NCBI GenBank assembly: GCA_041164825.1
Contig: JBEAOO010000029.1
Coordinates: 1-30,969, forward strand
From: JBEAOO01 sp041164825
Lineage (GTDB): Bacteria > Pseudomonadota > Gammaproteobacteria > Burkholderiales > Burkholderiaceae_C
DNA length: 30,969 nt
Reading direction: 5' to 3'
The notes under the pieces are model-generated. The model did not search any database. It was not told where the DNA came from and was given only the letters and a program-made list of their open reading frames with translations. Both the position numbers and the translations under genes were made by a program. Positions 17,691 to 24,920 of the stretch are shown in pieces; positions within the stretch are counted from its first letter, which is position 1; every line of letters begins with the position of its first letter.

Positions 17691-18017
17691 GTGACGTATC
17701 AGATCGAATACTTCCACCCCAAGGTCCTCGTGGAGATTGAGTCGTGGTCCGTTGATGTGCTGGCCGACTACGCCCACTTGGTGGCGCTGCTGGCGGCACA
17801 AGGACCCACGCTGCGATTGCCCCATTCCCGCGCCATGGGCGACGGCTTGTTCGAATTGCGGCCTCGCGGCAGAGATGGCATCGGGCGGGCCTTCTACTGC
17901 TTTCTGCTGGGGCGGCGGGTGGTGGTGGTTCACGCGTTCATCAAGAAGACGCAGCAAACCCCAGACAAGGATCTGAAAATCGCGCGCAAGCGCATGAAAG
18001 ACATGGACCATGGCTGA
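17691..18017 (+). CDS. HigB/RelE-like toxin (phage Gp49-like family)
   Basis: A 108-aa protein of the RelE/HigB superfamily, probable ribosome-dependent or free mRNA interferase. Family-like features are the LPHSRAMGDGLFELRPRGRDGIGRAFYCF block, the RRVVVVHAFIKKTQQTP strand-helix segment and the basic C-terminus KIARKRMKDM. The start is GTG at 17691, 8 nt after the operator, leaving almost no leader. It overlaps the antitoxin gene by 8 nt, the toxin-first order typical of HigBA. Independent of the defence island by position. Confidence 0.85.
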   Translation: MTYQIEYFHPKVLVEIESWSVDVLADYAHLVALLAAQGPTLRLPHSRAMGDGLFELRPRGRDGIGRAFYCFLLGRRVVVVHAFIKKTQQTPDKDLKIARKRMKDMDHG

Positions 18018-18321
18018 GCTCAAACACACTCCGGTGCGGCATGACCACCAGGCTTTTTTGGCCCGTGCGCGTGCTCGCGATGGCTTTGCCGAGGCCTACG
18101 ACGCGCTGGCGCCTGAGTACGAAGTGATCGCCCAACTGCTGAAGGCGCGCACCCGCGCCGGGCTCACGCAAGATGCCGTGGCCGAGCGCATGGGCACCAC
18201 CAAGAGCGCGGTGTCCCGGCTGGAAGGCTCGGGCAAGCACGCGCCCTCACTGGCCACGCTGCGCAAATACGCGCAGGCGGTCGGTTGCGAATTGCAGCTC
18301 AAGCTGGTCCGGCAAAAATAG
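18010..18321 (+). CDS. HigA-like Xre-family antitoxin
   Basis: A 103-aa protein with an N-terminal region of about 40 residues followed by an Xre/Cro HTH (about residues 47-75, LTQDAVAERMGTTKSAVSRLE) and a short C-terminal tail. It would neutralise the toxin at 17691 and repress the pair through the palindrome at 17665-17682. ATG 18010 overlaps the toxin stop, supporting coupling. Confidence 0.85.
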   Translation: MAELKHTPVRHDHQAFLARARARDGFAEAYDALAPEYEVIAQLLKARTRAGLTQDAVAERMGTTKSAVSRLEGSGKHAPSLATLRKYAQAVGCELQLKLVRQK

Positions 18322-18459
18322 GGTCGGGGGAACCATCCACCCAGGGCTGGGGATGAACGGCGCGGTCTTCTTCGATGATCGGTTTCGGCCATGCCGATCC
18401 GTCTTGTGTGCCCGTTCGCGGCAGTGCTTGCTTCGCGTGCCCATCTCGACATGGGCGAC

Positions 18460-19023
18460 ATGAATTCGCCCCACTTCTTCGCGTCTGCAGCGCTGTTCCG
18501 CGACTGGCTGCACGCCCACGCGGCCACGGCGCCCGAGTTGCTGGTGGGGTTGCACAAAGTGCACACAGAGCGGCCGTGCATGAGTTGGTCCGAGTCGGTG
18601 GACGAGGCGCTGTGTGTGGGCTGGATCGATGCGGTGCGGCGGCGCATCGACGACGACCGTTATTCGATCCGCTTCACGCCACGCCGGCCCACGTCCATCT
18701 GGAGCGTGGTCAACCTCGCCAAGGTGGAGCAGCTGCGTTTGCAGCGGCGCATGACGGCCGCGGGCGAGCTGGCGTTTTCGCTGCGGCGGGCCGACAAGTC
18801 GGCGGTGTACGCCTACGAGCAAGCGACACACGCTGAACTGACGGCGGACGAAGTGCAGCGCTTCCAAGCGCTGCCAGACGCCTGCTCGTACTTTGAAGCC
18901 TGCCCGCCCGGCTACCGCAAGCAGATGCTGCACTGGCTCAGTGCCGCCAAGCGGGAGACCACGCGCGCCGCCCGTTTTCAAACATTGCTCGATGCCTGCA
19001 CGGCAGGCCTGCGCCTTCGGTGA
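18460..19023 (+). CDS. YdeI/OmpD-associated family protein
   Basis: A cytoplasmic protein of about 187 aa that I recognise as YdeI-like (bacteriocin-protection/OmdA family). Features are the N-terminal FRDWLHAHAATAPELLVGLHKV, the SWSESVDEALCVGWIDAVRRRIDDDRY block, TPRRPTSIWSVVN, and a C-terminal domain ending in KRETTRAARFQTLLDA, all in the usual order. The biochemical role of the family is not settled. Start is uncertain: ATG 18460 or 18451 both precede the conserved region; an ATG at 18391 would add an unusual N-terminus. Monocistronic by spacing. Confidence 0.8.
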   Translation: MNSPHFFASAALFRDWLHAHAATAPELLVGLHKVHTERPCMSWSESVDEALCVGWIDAVRRRIDDDRYSIRFTPRRPTSIWSVVNLAKVEQLRLQRRMTAAGELAFSLRRADKSAVYAYEQATHAELTADEVQRFQALPDACSYFEACPPGYRKQMLHWLSAAKRETTRAARFQTLLDACTAGLRLR

Positions 19024-19135
19024 ACAATGGCGGGGTGGCCGTGCCTAGGCCTGTGCCATTCAGCGGCGCTCACACCTGCTCGGCTGACCCCCCACCTGTC
19101 GGCCCGTGAGCCCCTCAACGTTCAGGAGACTTCCC

Positions 19136-19552
19136 ATGCAAATCACCGTTGAAACCACCTTGCCCGCGCCCATCGACGCCGTCTGGCGCGCCTGGACGAC
19201 GCCGGCCGACATCGTGCAGTGGAACGCCGCGTCGGACGACTGGCACACCACTGCGGCGACCGTGGACTTGCGTGTGGGCGGCGCGTTTTCGTCGCGCATG
19301 GAGGCCAAGGACGGCAGCATGGGTTTTGACTTTGCGGGCACCTACACCGAGGTGCAAACCCACCGGCTGCTGGTGTGCGCGTTTGGCGACCGCAGCATGC
19401 GCGTCGAGTTCATCGACACGGGTGATGGCAAGGTGACGGTGCGCGAGACCTTTGACGCCGAGGCCACGCACTCTGAGGAGCAACAGCGCGCCGGCTGGCA
19501 GGCGATTTTGGACAACTTTGCACGCCATGTGATGCGCCAGTTGCCACGCTGA
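19136..19552 (+). CDS. SRPBCC/AHSA1-domain protein
   Basis: A 138-aa single-domain protein of the SRPBCC (START-like) fold, AHSA1-type. The opening ITVETTLPAPIDAVWRAWTTPADIVQWN, the middle VGGAFSSRMEAKDGSMGFDFAGTYTEV and the C-terminal helix QQRAGWQAILDNFARHV match the family layout around a hydrophobic ligand cavity. ATG 19136 is supported by AGGAGA at 19124-19129. Function in the cell is unknown; relatives bind small hydrophobic ligands or stress proteins. Confidence 0.85.
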   Translation: MQITVETTLPAPIDAVWRAWTTPADIVQWNAASDDWHTTAATVDLRVGGAFSSRMEAKDGSMGFDFAGTYTEVQTHRLLVCAFGDRSMRVEFIDTGDGKVTVRETFDAEATHSEEQQRAGWQAILDNFARHVMRQLPR

Positions 19553-19596
19553 GCGGGCCCGTACCGGTCAACTTTCCCAGCATCACGAGCACCGTC

Positions 19597-20073
19597 ATGG
19601 CCATCGAAATCGAACGCAAATTCCTCGTGCTGGGCGATGCCTGGCGGCAAGCCACACCCACGCGCTTCAGCCAGGGTTACCTCAACCGCGACAAGGTGCG
19701 CACGGTGCGTGTGCGCATCGCGGGCAGCCGGGGCTTTTTGACCATCAAGGGCCTGAGTCACGGCGCCACGCGGGCCGAGTTTGAGTACGCGGTGCCGCTG
19801 GCGGATGCGCAAGCGCTGCTCATGCTGTGCGATGGGCCGTGCATCGAGAAGGACCGGCATCTGGTGGCCCATGCCGGCCACACCTGGGAAGTGGATGAGT
19901 TCTTTGGCGCCAATGCCGGGCTGGTGGTGGCCGAGTTGGAGCTGCAATCAGAAGGCGAATCCTTTGAGCGCCCGCCGTGGTTGGGCGAGGAAGTGACGCA
20001 CGAGCCGCGGTACTTCAACAGCAGCTTGGCGAGCCTGCCGTTCAGCCAGTGGAGCGCCGATCTCGCGCGCTGA
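19597..20073 (+). CDS. CYTH-domain triphosphatase-like protein
   Basis: A 158-aa CYTH protein. The signature ExExK is E4, E6, K8 (MAIEIERKF), followed by YLNRDKVRTVRVRI and FLTIKG strands and acidic EFEYAVP, EVDEFF and VVAELEL strands expected to line the metal-binding tunnel. Small bacterial CYTH enzymes hydrolyse inorganic triphosphate or organic triphosphates with a divalent metal; adenylate cyclase activity is less likely at this size. It starts 44 nt after the SRPBCC gene and may share its transcript. The 13-bp tandem repeat begins within its stop codon. Confidence 0.85.
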   Translation: MAIEIERKFLVLGDAWRQATPTRFSQGYLNRDKVRTVRVRIAGSRGFLTIKGLSHGATRAEFEYAVPLADAQALLMLCDGPCIEKDRHLVAHAGHTWEVDEFFGANAGLVVAELELQSEGESFERPPWLGEEVTHEPRYFNSSLASLPFSQWSADLAR

Positions 20074-20135
20074 TCTGGCTCACAGATCTGGCGCACAGAT
20101 CTGGCGCACAGATTGGCCCACAGATCAGGCGCACT
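20072..20135. repeat. 13-bp tandem repeat, about five units
   Basis: Units of the form GATCTGGCGCACA run head to tail: 20072-20084 (one change), 20085-20097 and 20098-20110 (identical), 20111-20122 (one base short) and 20123-20135 (partly diverged). At unit joins the palindrome CAGATCTG appears. It lies between the convergent CYTH and HupE-type genes. It may be a slipped-strand repeat or a cluster of protein-binding sites. Confidence 0.85.
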
Positions 20136-20194
20136 GGGCACCTCGCCCCAGCCTCTGAACTGCGTGCCGGCGCCGATGCGGCCGAACCCGCCGC

Positions 20195-21409
20195 TCACGG
20201 CATCAAGCTGAGGTTCAAGCTGCGCTCGGCCAGCCACAGCGTGGCCACCATGGCCACCGCCACCGAGCCGCCGCGCACCACCACGTGGCGGTAAAACGTG
20301 CTGGCGCGCAGCCAGCAGGCCAGCGGCAGCAGCACGGCCACCAGGGCCAGTTGCCCCAGCTCCACGCCCAAGTTGAAGCCGAGCAAGGGCACGGCCAGGT
20401 TGCCGCGTTGCAGGCCCAGGTCCTGCAGCGGGCCGGCAAAACCAAACCCGTGCACCAGGCCAAACAGCGCCACGATCATCCAGCGCGGCGCACTCACCAG
20501 CGGCCGCAGGTTGTCGATCGCGGCGAGCAACACGCTGGCTGCTATCAGCGATTCGATCCAACGCGAGGGCGGGGCCAGCACGCCGCTGGCGGCGAGTGCC
20601 AGCGTGAGCGAGTGCGACACGGTGAAGGCGGTCACCAGCTTGCTGGTCTCCAGCCAAGCCGAGCGCGCACGTTCGCGCGGCGCCCAGCCCGCGCCGTCGC
20701 GCCGCCACACGGCCACCATCAGCAGCGTGACCAAAAACAAGATGTGATCGGCGCCAATGGCGATGTGGCGCGCCCCTTCGGCCACGAAGCCGAAAAAGCC
20801 GTGCGGTGCGGCGTGGCTTGCGGCCCCGGCCGCGCTGCCCGGCAGCGCCACGGCTTGCGGGCCGGCGCCGGGTGTGAGCAGGGCGGTACTGCTCTCGCCC
20901 GCGTCCAGGCCGGCTTGGGTTGGCGCCATGCGCACCACGCGCAGCACCGCGCGGTGGCTGGCATCGCTGTGCTCAAACAGGCGGTAGTCCACCTGCGCAT
21001 CGCTCACCGGGCCGGCGCATTGCAGCGTGTGTTGCAGCACCACGTAGCGGCCGTCGGTGTGGCTGTCCAGCTGGGGTGTTTGCGCTTGGACGGCTGTGCA
21101 GGGCTGGCCTGCCGAGCGCACTTGAAGCGCGGCGCTGGCGAGCGCGTCAATGTCGGCCCAGCGCGCTTTCACCTCGCCCCAGCTGAGTTCGCCGTTGTCG
21201 TCGGCGTCCAGCGCCAGGTCGCGGTCGAGGTCGCGCAGCGCGATGTCCAGGCGTTGCGTGATCTGCGCGCCCTGCACCTGCAGCGTCAGGTATGCGTCGC
21301 TGCTTTTGTGGGCCTGTGCTGGCGGGCTGACCCCGCCCAGGATGAGGGCCAAGGCCAAGGCGTTGATCAGCCCGGTGGCGTTGGCGGACAGAGTGCGGGG
21401 TGCGTTCAT
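20195..21409 (-). CDS. HupE/UreJ-type membrane protein with EF-hand loop
   Basis: A 404-aa protein. It has a signal peptide (probable cleavage after AQA near residue 33), an exported N-terminal domain of about 170 residues, and about six or seven C-terminal membrane helices. The first of these begins with the family motif RHIAIGADHILFL (H215, D221, H222), typical of HupE/UreJ-type proteins linked to nickel or cobalt permeation. Residues 68-79 form a textbook EF-hand loop: D68, D70, N72, E74, S76, E79. ATG 21409 overlaps the stop of the TPR gene (ATGA). It ends the four-gene operon with DUF4331. Metal transport is suggested by family, not shown; the EF-hand suggests calcium binding outside the membrane. 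Confidence 0.8.
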   Translation of the reverse strand: MNAPRTLSANATGLINALALALILGGVSPPAQAHKSSDAYLTLQVQGAQITQRLDIALRDLDRDLALDADDNGELSWGEVKARWADIDALASAALQVRSAGQPCTAVQAQTPQLDSHTDGRYVVLQHTLQCAGPVSDAQVDYRLFEHSDASHRAVLRVVRMAPTQAGLDAGESSTALLTPGAGPQAVALPGSAAGAASHAAPHGFFGFVAEGARHIAIGADHILFLVTLLMVAVWRRDGAGWAPRERARSAWLETSKLVTAFTVSHSLTLALAASGVLAPPSRWIESLIAASVLLAAIDNLRPLVSAPRWMIVALFGLVHGFGFAGPLQDLGLQRGNLAVPLLGFNLGVELGQLALVAVLLPLACWLRASTFYRHVVVRGGSVAVAMVATLWLAERSLNLSLMP

Positions 21410-22683
21410 GGTTGTGCACCCAGACGTTCGGCCGCCGCCAGTCGCACATCTTGCCAACCCGCAGCGCGCAAGGCGCGCACCTCGGCCGCGGCTTGCGGCT
21501 GTCCCGCGGCGAGTGCAGCGCGCAGCAAGAGCAAGGCATCGGCAGGCTCCTTCTGGTGCACCCAATTGGCCTGGGCGAGTTTCAGAGCCGCTGGCGCGTC
21601 GCCCAGCACATCGAGTGCCAAGCGGGCTTCCTCGCGGGCGTGGAAGTTCTCGCCGCGCAGGCGCGCCGCGGCGAAGCGCGCTTGCAAAGTGGCCGCTGCC
21701 GCGCGGGCTTCGGGCGCATGACGCAGTTGCTGATGCGCGATGGCGCGGCGCAGCAGCAGCGCGTCGGCATCGGTGTCGAGGTGGGTGGCTTCGTCGTCCG
21801 GGTGGTTGCTGCTGTTGTTGCGCGTGCGCTTCAGCCCCGGGCCGCTGTCCGTCGGGCGGTTCAGCAGGGTCAGCGCTTCTGCCGCGCGGCTTTGGCCGAG
21901 CAGCCAATCGGCGGCCGCGGCTTGTGTGTACACATCACTGCGGTGGGCGAGGGCGTCGCGGTAGTGCAGGGCGGCGCTGGGATGGTCGCCCAAGCGCTCG
22001 GCCAGCTCGGCCTGCACCAGCGCGAGCCAGCCGTCTTGCGGCGCTTGGCGGGCCAGCAGGGCCAGCTCGCGGGCCGATGCGGGTGCCTGGCCGTGCAGGC
22101 TGCGCAACTCGGCCAAACAGGCGAGGGCAGCGGTGGCCAAGGGGGCGCCCAGGGCGTCAAACGGCGGGTTGCGCAGGGCGCTGCAATCGGCTTCGGCGGC
22201 GGCCCACTGCCCCGTCACTTGGCGCACGGTGGCGCGGGTGAGCAGGGCTTGGGCGCGCACCTCGGTGGGCACGGTGGCCGCCGCTGCGGGCGGCGAAATC
22301 AGCGCATCGAGGTCGCGCAGCGCGGCGTCGAATTGGTGCTGGCTTTGGCGCACGGTGGCGCGCAGCAGCAGGGCGGCAGGTGGCGGCGACGCCGCGCTCC
22401 ACCACGGGCTCAGCGCGGCTTGCGCCACGCCCAACTCGCGCGGGTCACCCAGTTCGCGCGCACGCTCAATGGCGGTGCGGGCGGTGGCCAGCGCCAGGGG
22501 CAAGTTCTGTGGCACACGAGCGAGCTGCTGACGTTGCTGGCGCTCGTTGGCGCTTAGCCGCGTGGGCAGGTGTTGCACCACCTCGTCGTCGCTGCGCGGC
22601 ACAAAGGGCGCCGCGTGCAGCGCACTGCTGAACAGGCCGGCCAGCGGCAGCATCAAGATCACGAGGCGATGGGGGTGTGTCAT
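21406..22683 (-). CDS. Exported TPR-like repeat protein
   Basis: A 425-aa Ala/Arg/Leu-rich helical protein with a signal peptide (MTHPHRLVILMLPLAGLFSS core, cleavage near HAA). Repeated helix pairs such as ALLLRATVRQSQHQFDAALRDLDAL, ALLTRATVRQVTGQWAAAEAD and ALHYRDALAHRSDVYTQAAAADWLLGQ fit degenerate tetratricopeptide repeats, a protein-interaction scaffold. I chose ATG 22683, where the signal peptide begins, over an in-frame ATG at 22737. It precedes and overlaps the HupE/UreJ-type gene, so the two products probably act together in the envelope. Confidence 0.75.
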   Translation of the reverse strand: MTHPHRLVILMLPLAGLFSSALHAAPFVPRSDDEVVQHLPTRLSANERQQRQQLARVPQNLPLALATARTAIERARELGDPRELGVAQAALSPWWSAASPPPAALLLRATVRQSQHQFDAALRDLDALISPPAAAATVPTEVRAQALLTRATVRQVTGQWAAAEADCSALRNPPFDALGAPLATAALACLAELRSLHGQAPASARELALLARQAPQDGWLALVQAELAERLGDHPSAALHYRDALAHRSDVYTQAAAADWLLGQSRAAEALTLLNRPTDSGPGLKRTRNNSSNHPDDEATHLDTDADALLLRRAIAHQQLRHAPEARAAAATLQARFAAARLRGENFHAREEARLALDVLGDAPAALKLAQANWVHQKEPADALLLLRAALAAGQPQAAAEVRALRAAGWQDVRLAAAERLGAQP

Positions 22684-22785
22684 GGCTTCAGCGCGGCGGG
22701 GCGCGGTGAACGGTGTGGGGTGTGCGGTGGCGGGCAAGCCGGTGCGGGGATGGCGCCGCCAGCGCGCTGCGCGGCGCCATCCTGC

Positions 22786-23052
22786 TCACACCAGCGTGGC
22801 CGGCTCGTCGGTGTCCGAGGTCGGCGGCGCCACGCCGCTCAGGTCCAGCGGCTCGGCCGATTCGCTGTTGCTCTGCACGCGGGTGTCGACATAGCCGGTG
22901 AACGCGGTGGGCGTGGTGCTGGCGCTGGCTGGCACGTCGGCGGTGGGCGTCAGCACCACCTCGTCGTCGCCGCCGCCGCCGCAGGCGCTGAGGCCCAGCA
23001 GCAGGGCGGTGGTGAGCACCAGCCGGGTGGATGCGTGATGAAAAGTGCGCAT
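22786..23052 (-). CDS. Small predicted lipoprotein (88 aa)
   Basis: A short exported protein with a lipoprotein signal: basic N-terminus, hydrophobic stretch LVLTTALLLG, then lipobox LSAC followed by a run of glycines. The mature part is acidic and low in complexity (Thr, Ser, Pro, Asp, Glu), with no known domain. GGGAGC (23060-23065, minus strand) precedes ATG 23052, and the gene starts 13 nt after the DUF4331 stop. A surface or periplasmic accessory of the operon is likely; function unknown. Confidence 0.7.
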   Translation of the reverse strand: MRTFHHASTRLVLTTALLLGLSACGGGGDDEVVLTPTADVPASASTTPTAFTGYVDTRVQSNSESAEPLDLSGVAPPTSDTDEPATLV

Positions 23053-23065
23053 GATGGGTGCTCCC

Positions 23066-24610
23066 TTACTTGCTGCCCGGAATGGGCGTGTTGAGGTACG
23101 GGAAGCCACCCAGCAGCGGCACCACGGCCTGGTCCACGGCGTCATGCAGGCTGAAGGCGGTGGTGCCCAGCGGCACGGCCGAGGGCTTGCAGGTGGCGCC
23201 CAGGCCGAGCGTGTTGCCGTTGCCGTTGGCCATGCACAGTCCGCCCATCATGGCCACCAGCGAGATGTCGACCACATCGTCTTTGGGGCGGCGGCCATTG
23301 GGGTAGCCAGCGTTGTCGCTGCCACCGGCCAGCAGGTTGCCCACCACGCCCAAGCGGTTTTGCTGCGCAAAGGCCACCGGGGCGATGGCGGTGTTCAGGC
23401 GCAGCATTTCAGAGGCCACCACATTGGCCGGGCGGTTCACGCCGGCAATGCCTTGCAAGAAGGTGGTGACCAGATCGGTGCGCGGGAAGTTGGTGGGGGC
23501 TTTGCCGGGCAAGGCGAGGGCAATTTCCAGCAGCGCGGGCAGGGTGGGGTGGGTCACGTAGTCGGCAAACTGACCGTCGTTCATGGGCTTGGATGCGTTG
23601 AACTTGTCCTTGTCCTTCAGGCCAATCACCACCTCGTTGACCAGCGGCATGCCCAGGCGTGAGACCTGGGTCCAGGCGCCGCCGGCTTTTTCGCTGCGTT
23701 GGTGGCCCGAACCAGGGGCGCCGTCGAGCAAACGGGCCTGGCGCAAGCTGGCCGTGGTCCAGCCGCCAATCACCGTTTCGCTGCCTTGGGTCAGGCAGCT
23801 GGCGGGCACTTCGAGTGCCAGTGTGGTCACGTTCTTGTCGGCCAGGGTGTTGGGTGCCGCGCCAATGAGCGCTGGGTTGGTGATCACGTCCACGGGCGCA
23901 TTCACGAGGTCAAAGATGGTGCCGAGGTTGACCGCAAACGGGTCCTGGCGCTGGCCCACAAACACCCGCGCTTGGCCCGCGCAGCCGGGGATGTTGACGG
24001 TGTAGATGTGCTTGCCGGCATAGCCCGCGTAGTCGGCAATCGTCTTCTTGCCGATGTTGTCGACGGGCTTGTCGAAGCTGGCGTTGCCCGTGCCCACTTG
24101 GGTGACGGCTTGCACCGCACCCTTGCGCCGGTCGCCGCGCACCACGTTGACGCTGAAGGTCTCGTGCAGTTGCAAGTTGGGGTCGTTCAAGGCCGACACC
24201 GCACCGGCCTGCACCAGCGGAATGCCCACCGATTTGCCACCGATGGGCAGCGACACGCCGGCGCCATTGGCGGCCAGCGTGTTTTTGAAGCGGAACTGGA
24301 AGCTCAGGTCTTCCTTGGCGTCGCCGTTGTTGTCGATGTGGATCTCGTACAGCGCGTTCGGGTCGAGCGCGAAGTAGTTGGGGCCGCCGTAGGCGTCTTG
24401 CAGCGGCAGGTAGTTGGCGATCAGCGTCACGTACTCGCTGCGGCCCGCTTCGTAGCTGCGGAACATGTAGAAGTCGCTCGCGTCGACCTTGGGCACGGTG
24501 GTGATGAAGGGCGCTTCGCGGTGGCTCGATGCCAGGGCGCCCGTGCTCATCAACACGAGTGCGGCGGGGATGGCGGCCAAGCGGCCGAGTTGAATCAAGG
24601 TGCGTGTCAT
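23066..24610 (-). CDS. DUF4331 family exported protein
   Basis: A 514-aa exported protein I recognise as DUF4331. The signal peptide (AAIPAALVLMSTGALA) is followed by SSHREAPFIT and KVDASDFYMFRSYE, the characteristic N-terminal block, then IDNNGDAKEDLSFQFRF and late segments such as PNGRRPKDDVVDISL that recur in the family. Its biochemical role is not established. ATG 24610 has AGGAGC just upstream on the minus strand. It is the first gene of a four-gene minus-strand operon and diverges from urtA across about 310 bp. Confidence 0.88.
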   Translation of the reverse strand: MTRTLIQLGRLAAIPAALVLMSTGALASSHREAPFITTVPKVDASDFYMFRSYEAGRSEYVTLIANYLPLQDAYGGPNYFALDPNALYEIHIDNNGDAKEDLSFQFRFKNTLAANGAGVSLPIGGKSVGIPLVQAGAVSALNDPNLQLHETFSVNVVRGDRRKGAVQAVTQVGTGNASFDKPVDNIGKKTIADYAGYAGKHIYTVNIPGCAGQARVFVGQRQDPFAVNLGTIFDLVNAPVDVITNPALIGAAPNTLADKNVTTLALEVPASCLTQGSETVIGGWTTASLRQARLLDGAPGSGHQRSEKAGGAWTQVSRLGMPLVNEVVIGLKDKDKFNASKPMNDGQFADYVTHPTLPALLEIALALPGKAPTNFPRTDLVTTFLQGIAGVNRPANVVASEMLRLNTAIAPVAFAQQNRLGVVGNLLAGGSDNAGYPNGRRPKDDVVDISLVAMMGGLCMANGNGNTLGLGATCKPSAVPLGTTAFSLHDAVDQAVVPLLGGFPYLNTPIPGSK

Positions 24611-24920
24611 GAGGGAAGCTCCTGAGGGGTCTGTGCCGTGTGGTGTGTGGGGTGTGAGCGGCCACGTGCTGCGGCCCCTCGCTCCTCAATACGCGGGGGC
24701 AGGCGCACTGGATTCAACTTTTTTTTGCGCCGCTGAACGGCCGGTCTCACACCGACGGTCTGCGCCGCATCTACGCCACCTTGCGTATAGGTGCGCACAG
24801 GCATCGCCCCTAACCTTCAGTCAAGCCGCAACACCCCACGGCCGCTGCACTCAGCAGCTTTTTCTGACCCCTCGCCTTGCCATCCGATCTCCAACTCACC
24901 CCTCACCGGAGTTTTCCAGC
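24611..24920. promoter_or_regulatory. Shared upstream region of the DUF4331 operon and urtA
   Basis: This 310-bp gap holds no convincing gene. It must contain divergent promoters. Notable are a seven-T run near 24720, the palindrome TACGC-N6-GCGTA at 24772-24787 and the 8-bp palindrome GTGCGCAC at 24791-24798. I found no clear sigma-54 site (TGGCAC-N5-TTGC), although urea transport is often under nitrogen control. Confidence 0.5.
24772..24787. promoter_or_regulatory. Palindromic regulator site TACGC-N6-GCGTA
   Basis: TACGC (24772-24776) and GCGTA (24783-24787) are exact inverted half-sites with a 6-nt spacer, about 135 bp before the urtA start. The spacing suits a dimeric HTH regulator such as a NarL/LuxR response regulator. 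The regulator at 16616 is a candidate binder; this link is inference. Confidence 0.5.

Noticed and set aside
20285..22557. Long plus-strand open frames opposite the HupE/UreJ-type and TPR genes
   Set aside because: They are low-complexity shadows; the minus strand has signal peptides, a HupE motif and overlapping start-stop codons.
24690..24830. Sigma-54 promoter for urtA
   Set aside because: Urea transport is often nitrogen-regulated, but no TGGCAC-N5-TTGC match could be found by eye in the spacer.
24611..24920. N-terminal extension of UrtA reading from 24600
   Set aside because: The frame is open by chance; the signal peptide and GGAG site place the start at 24921.
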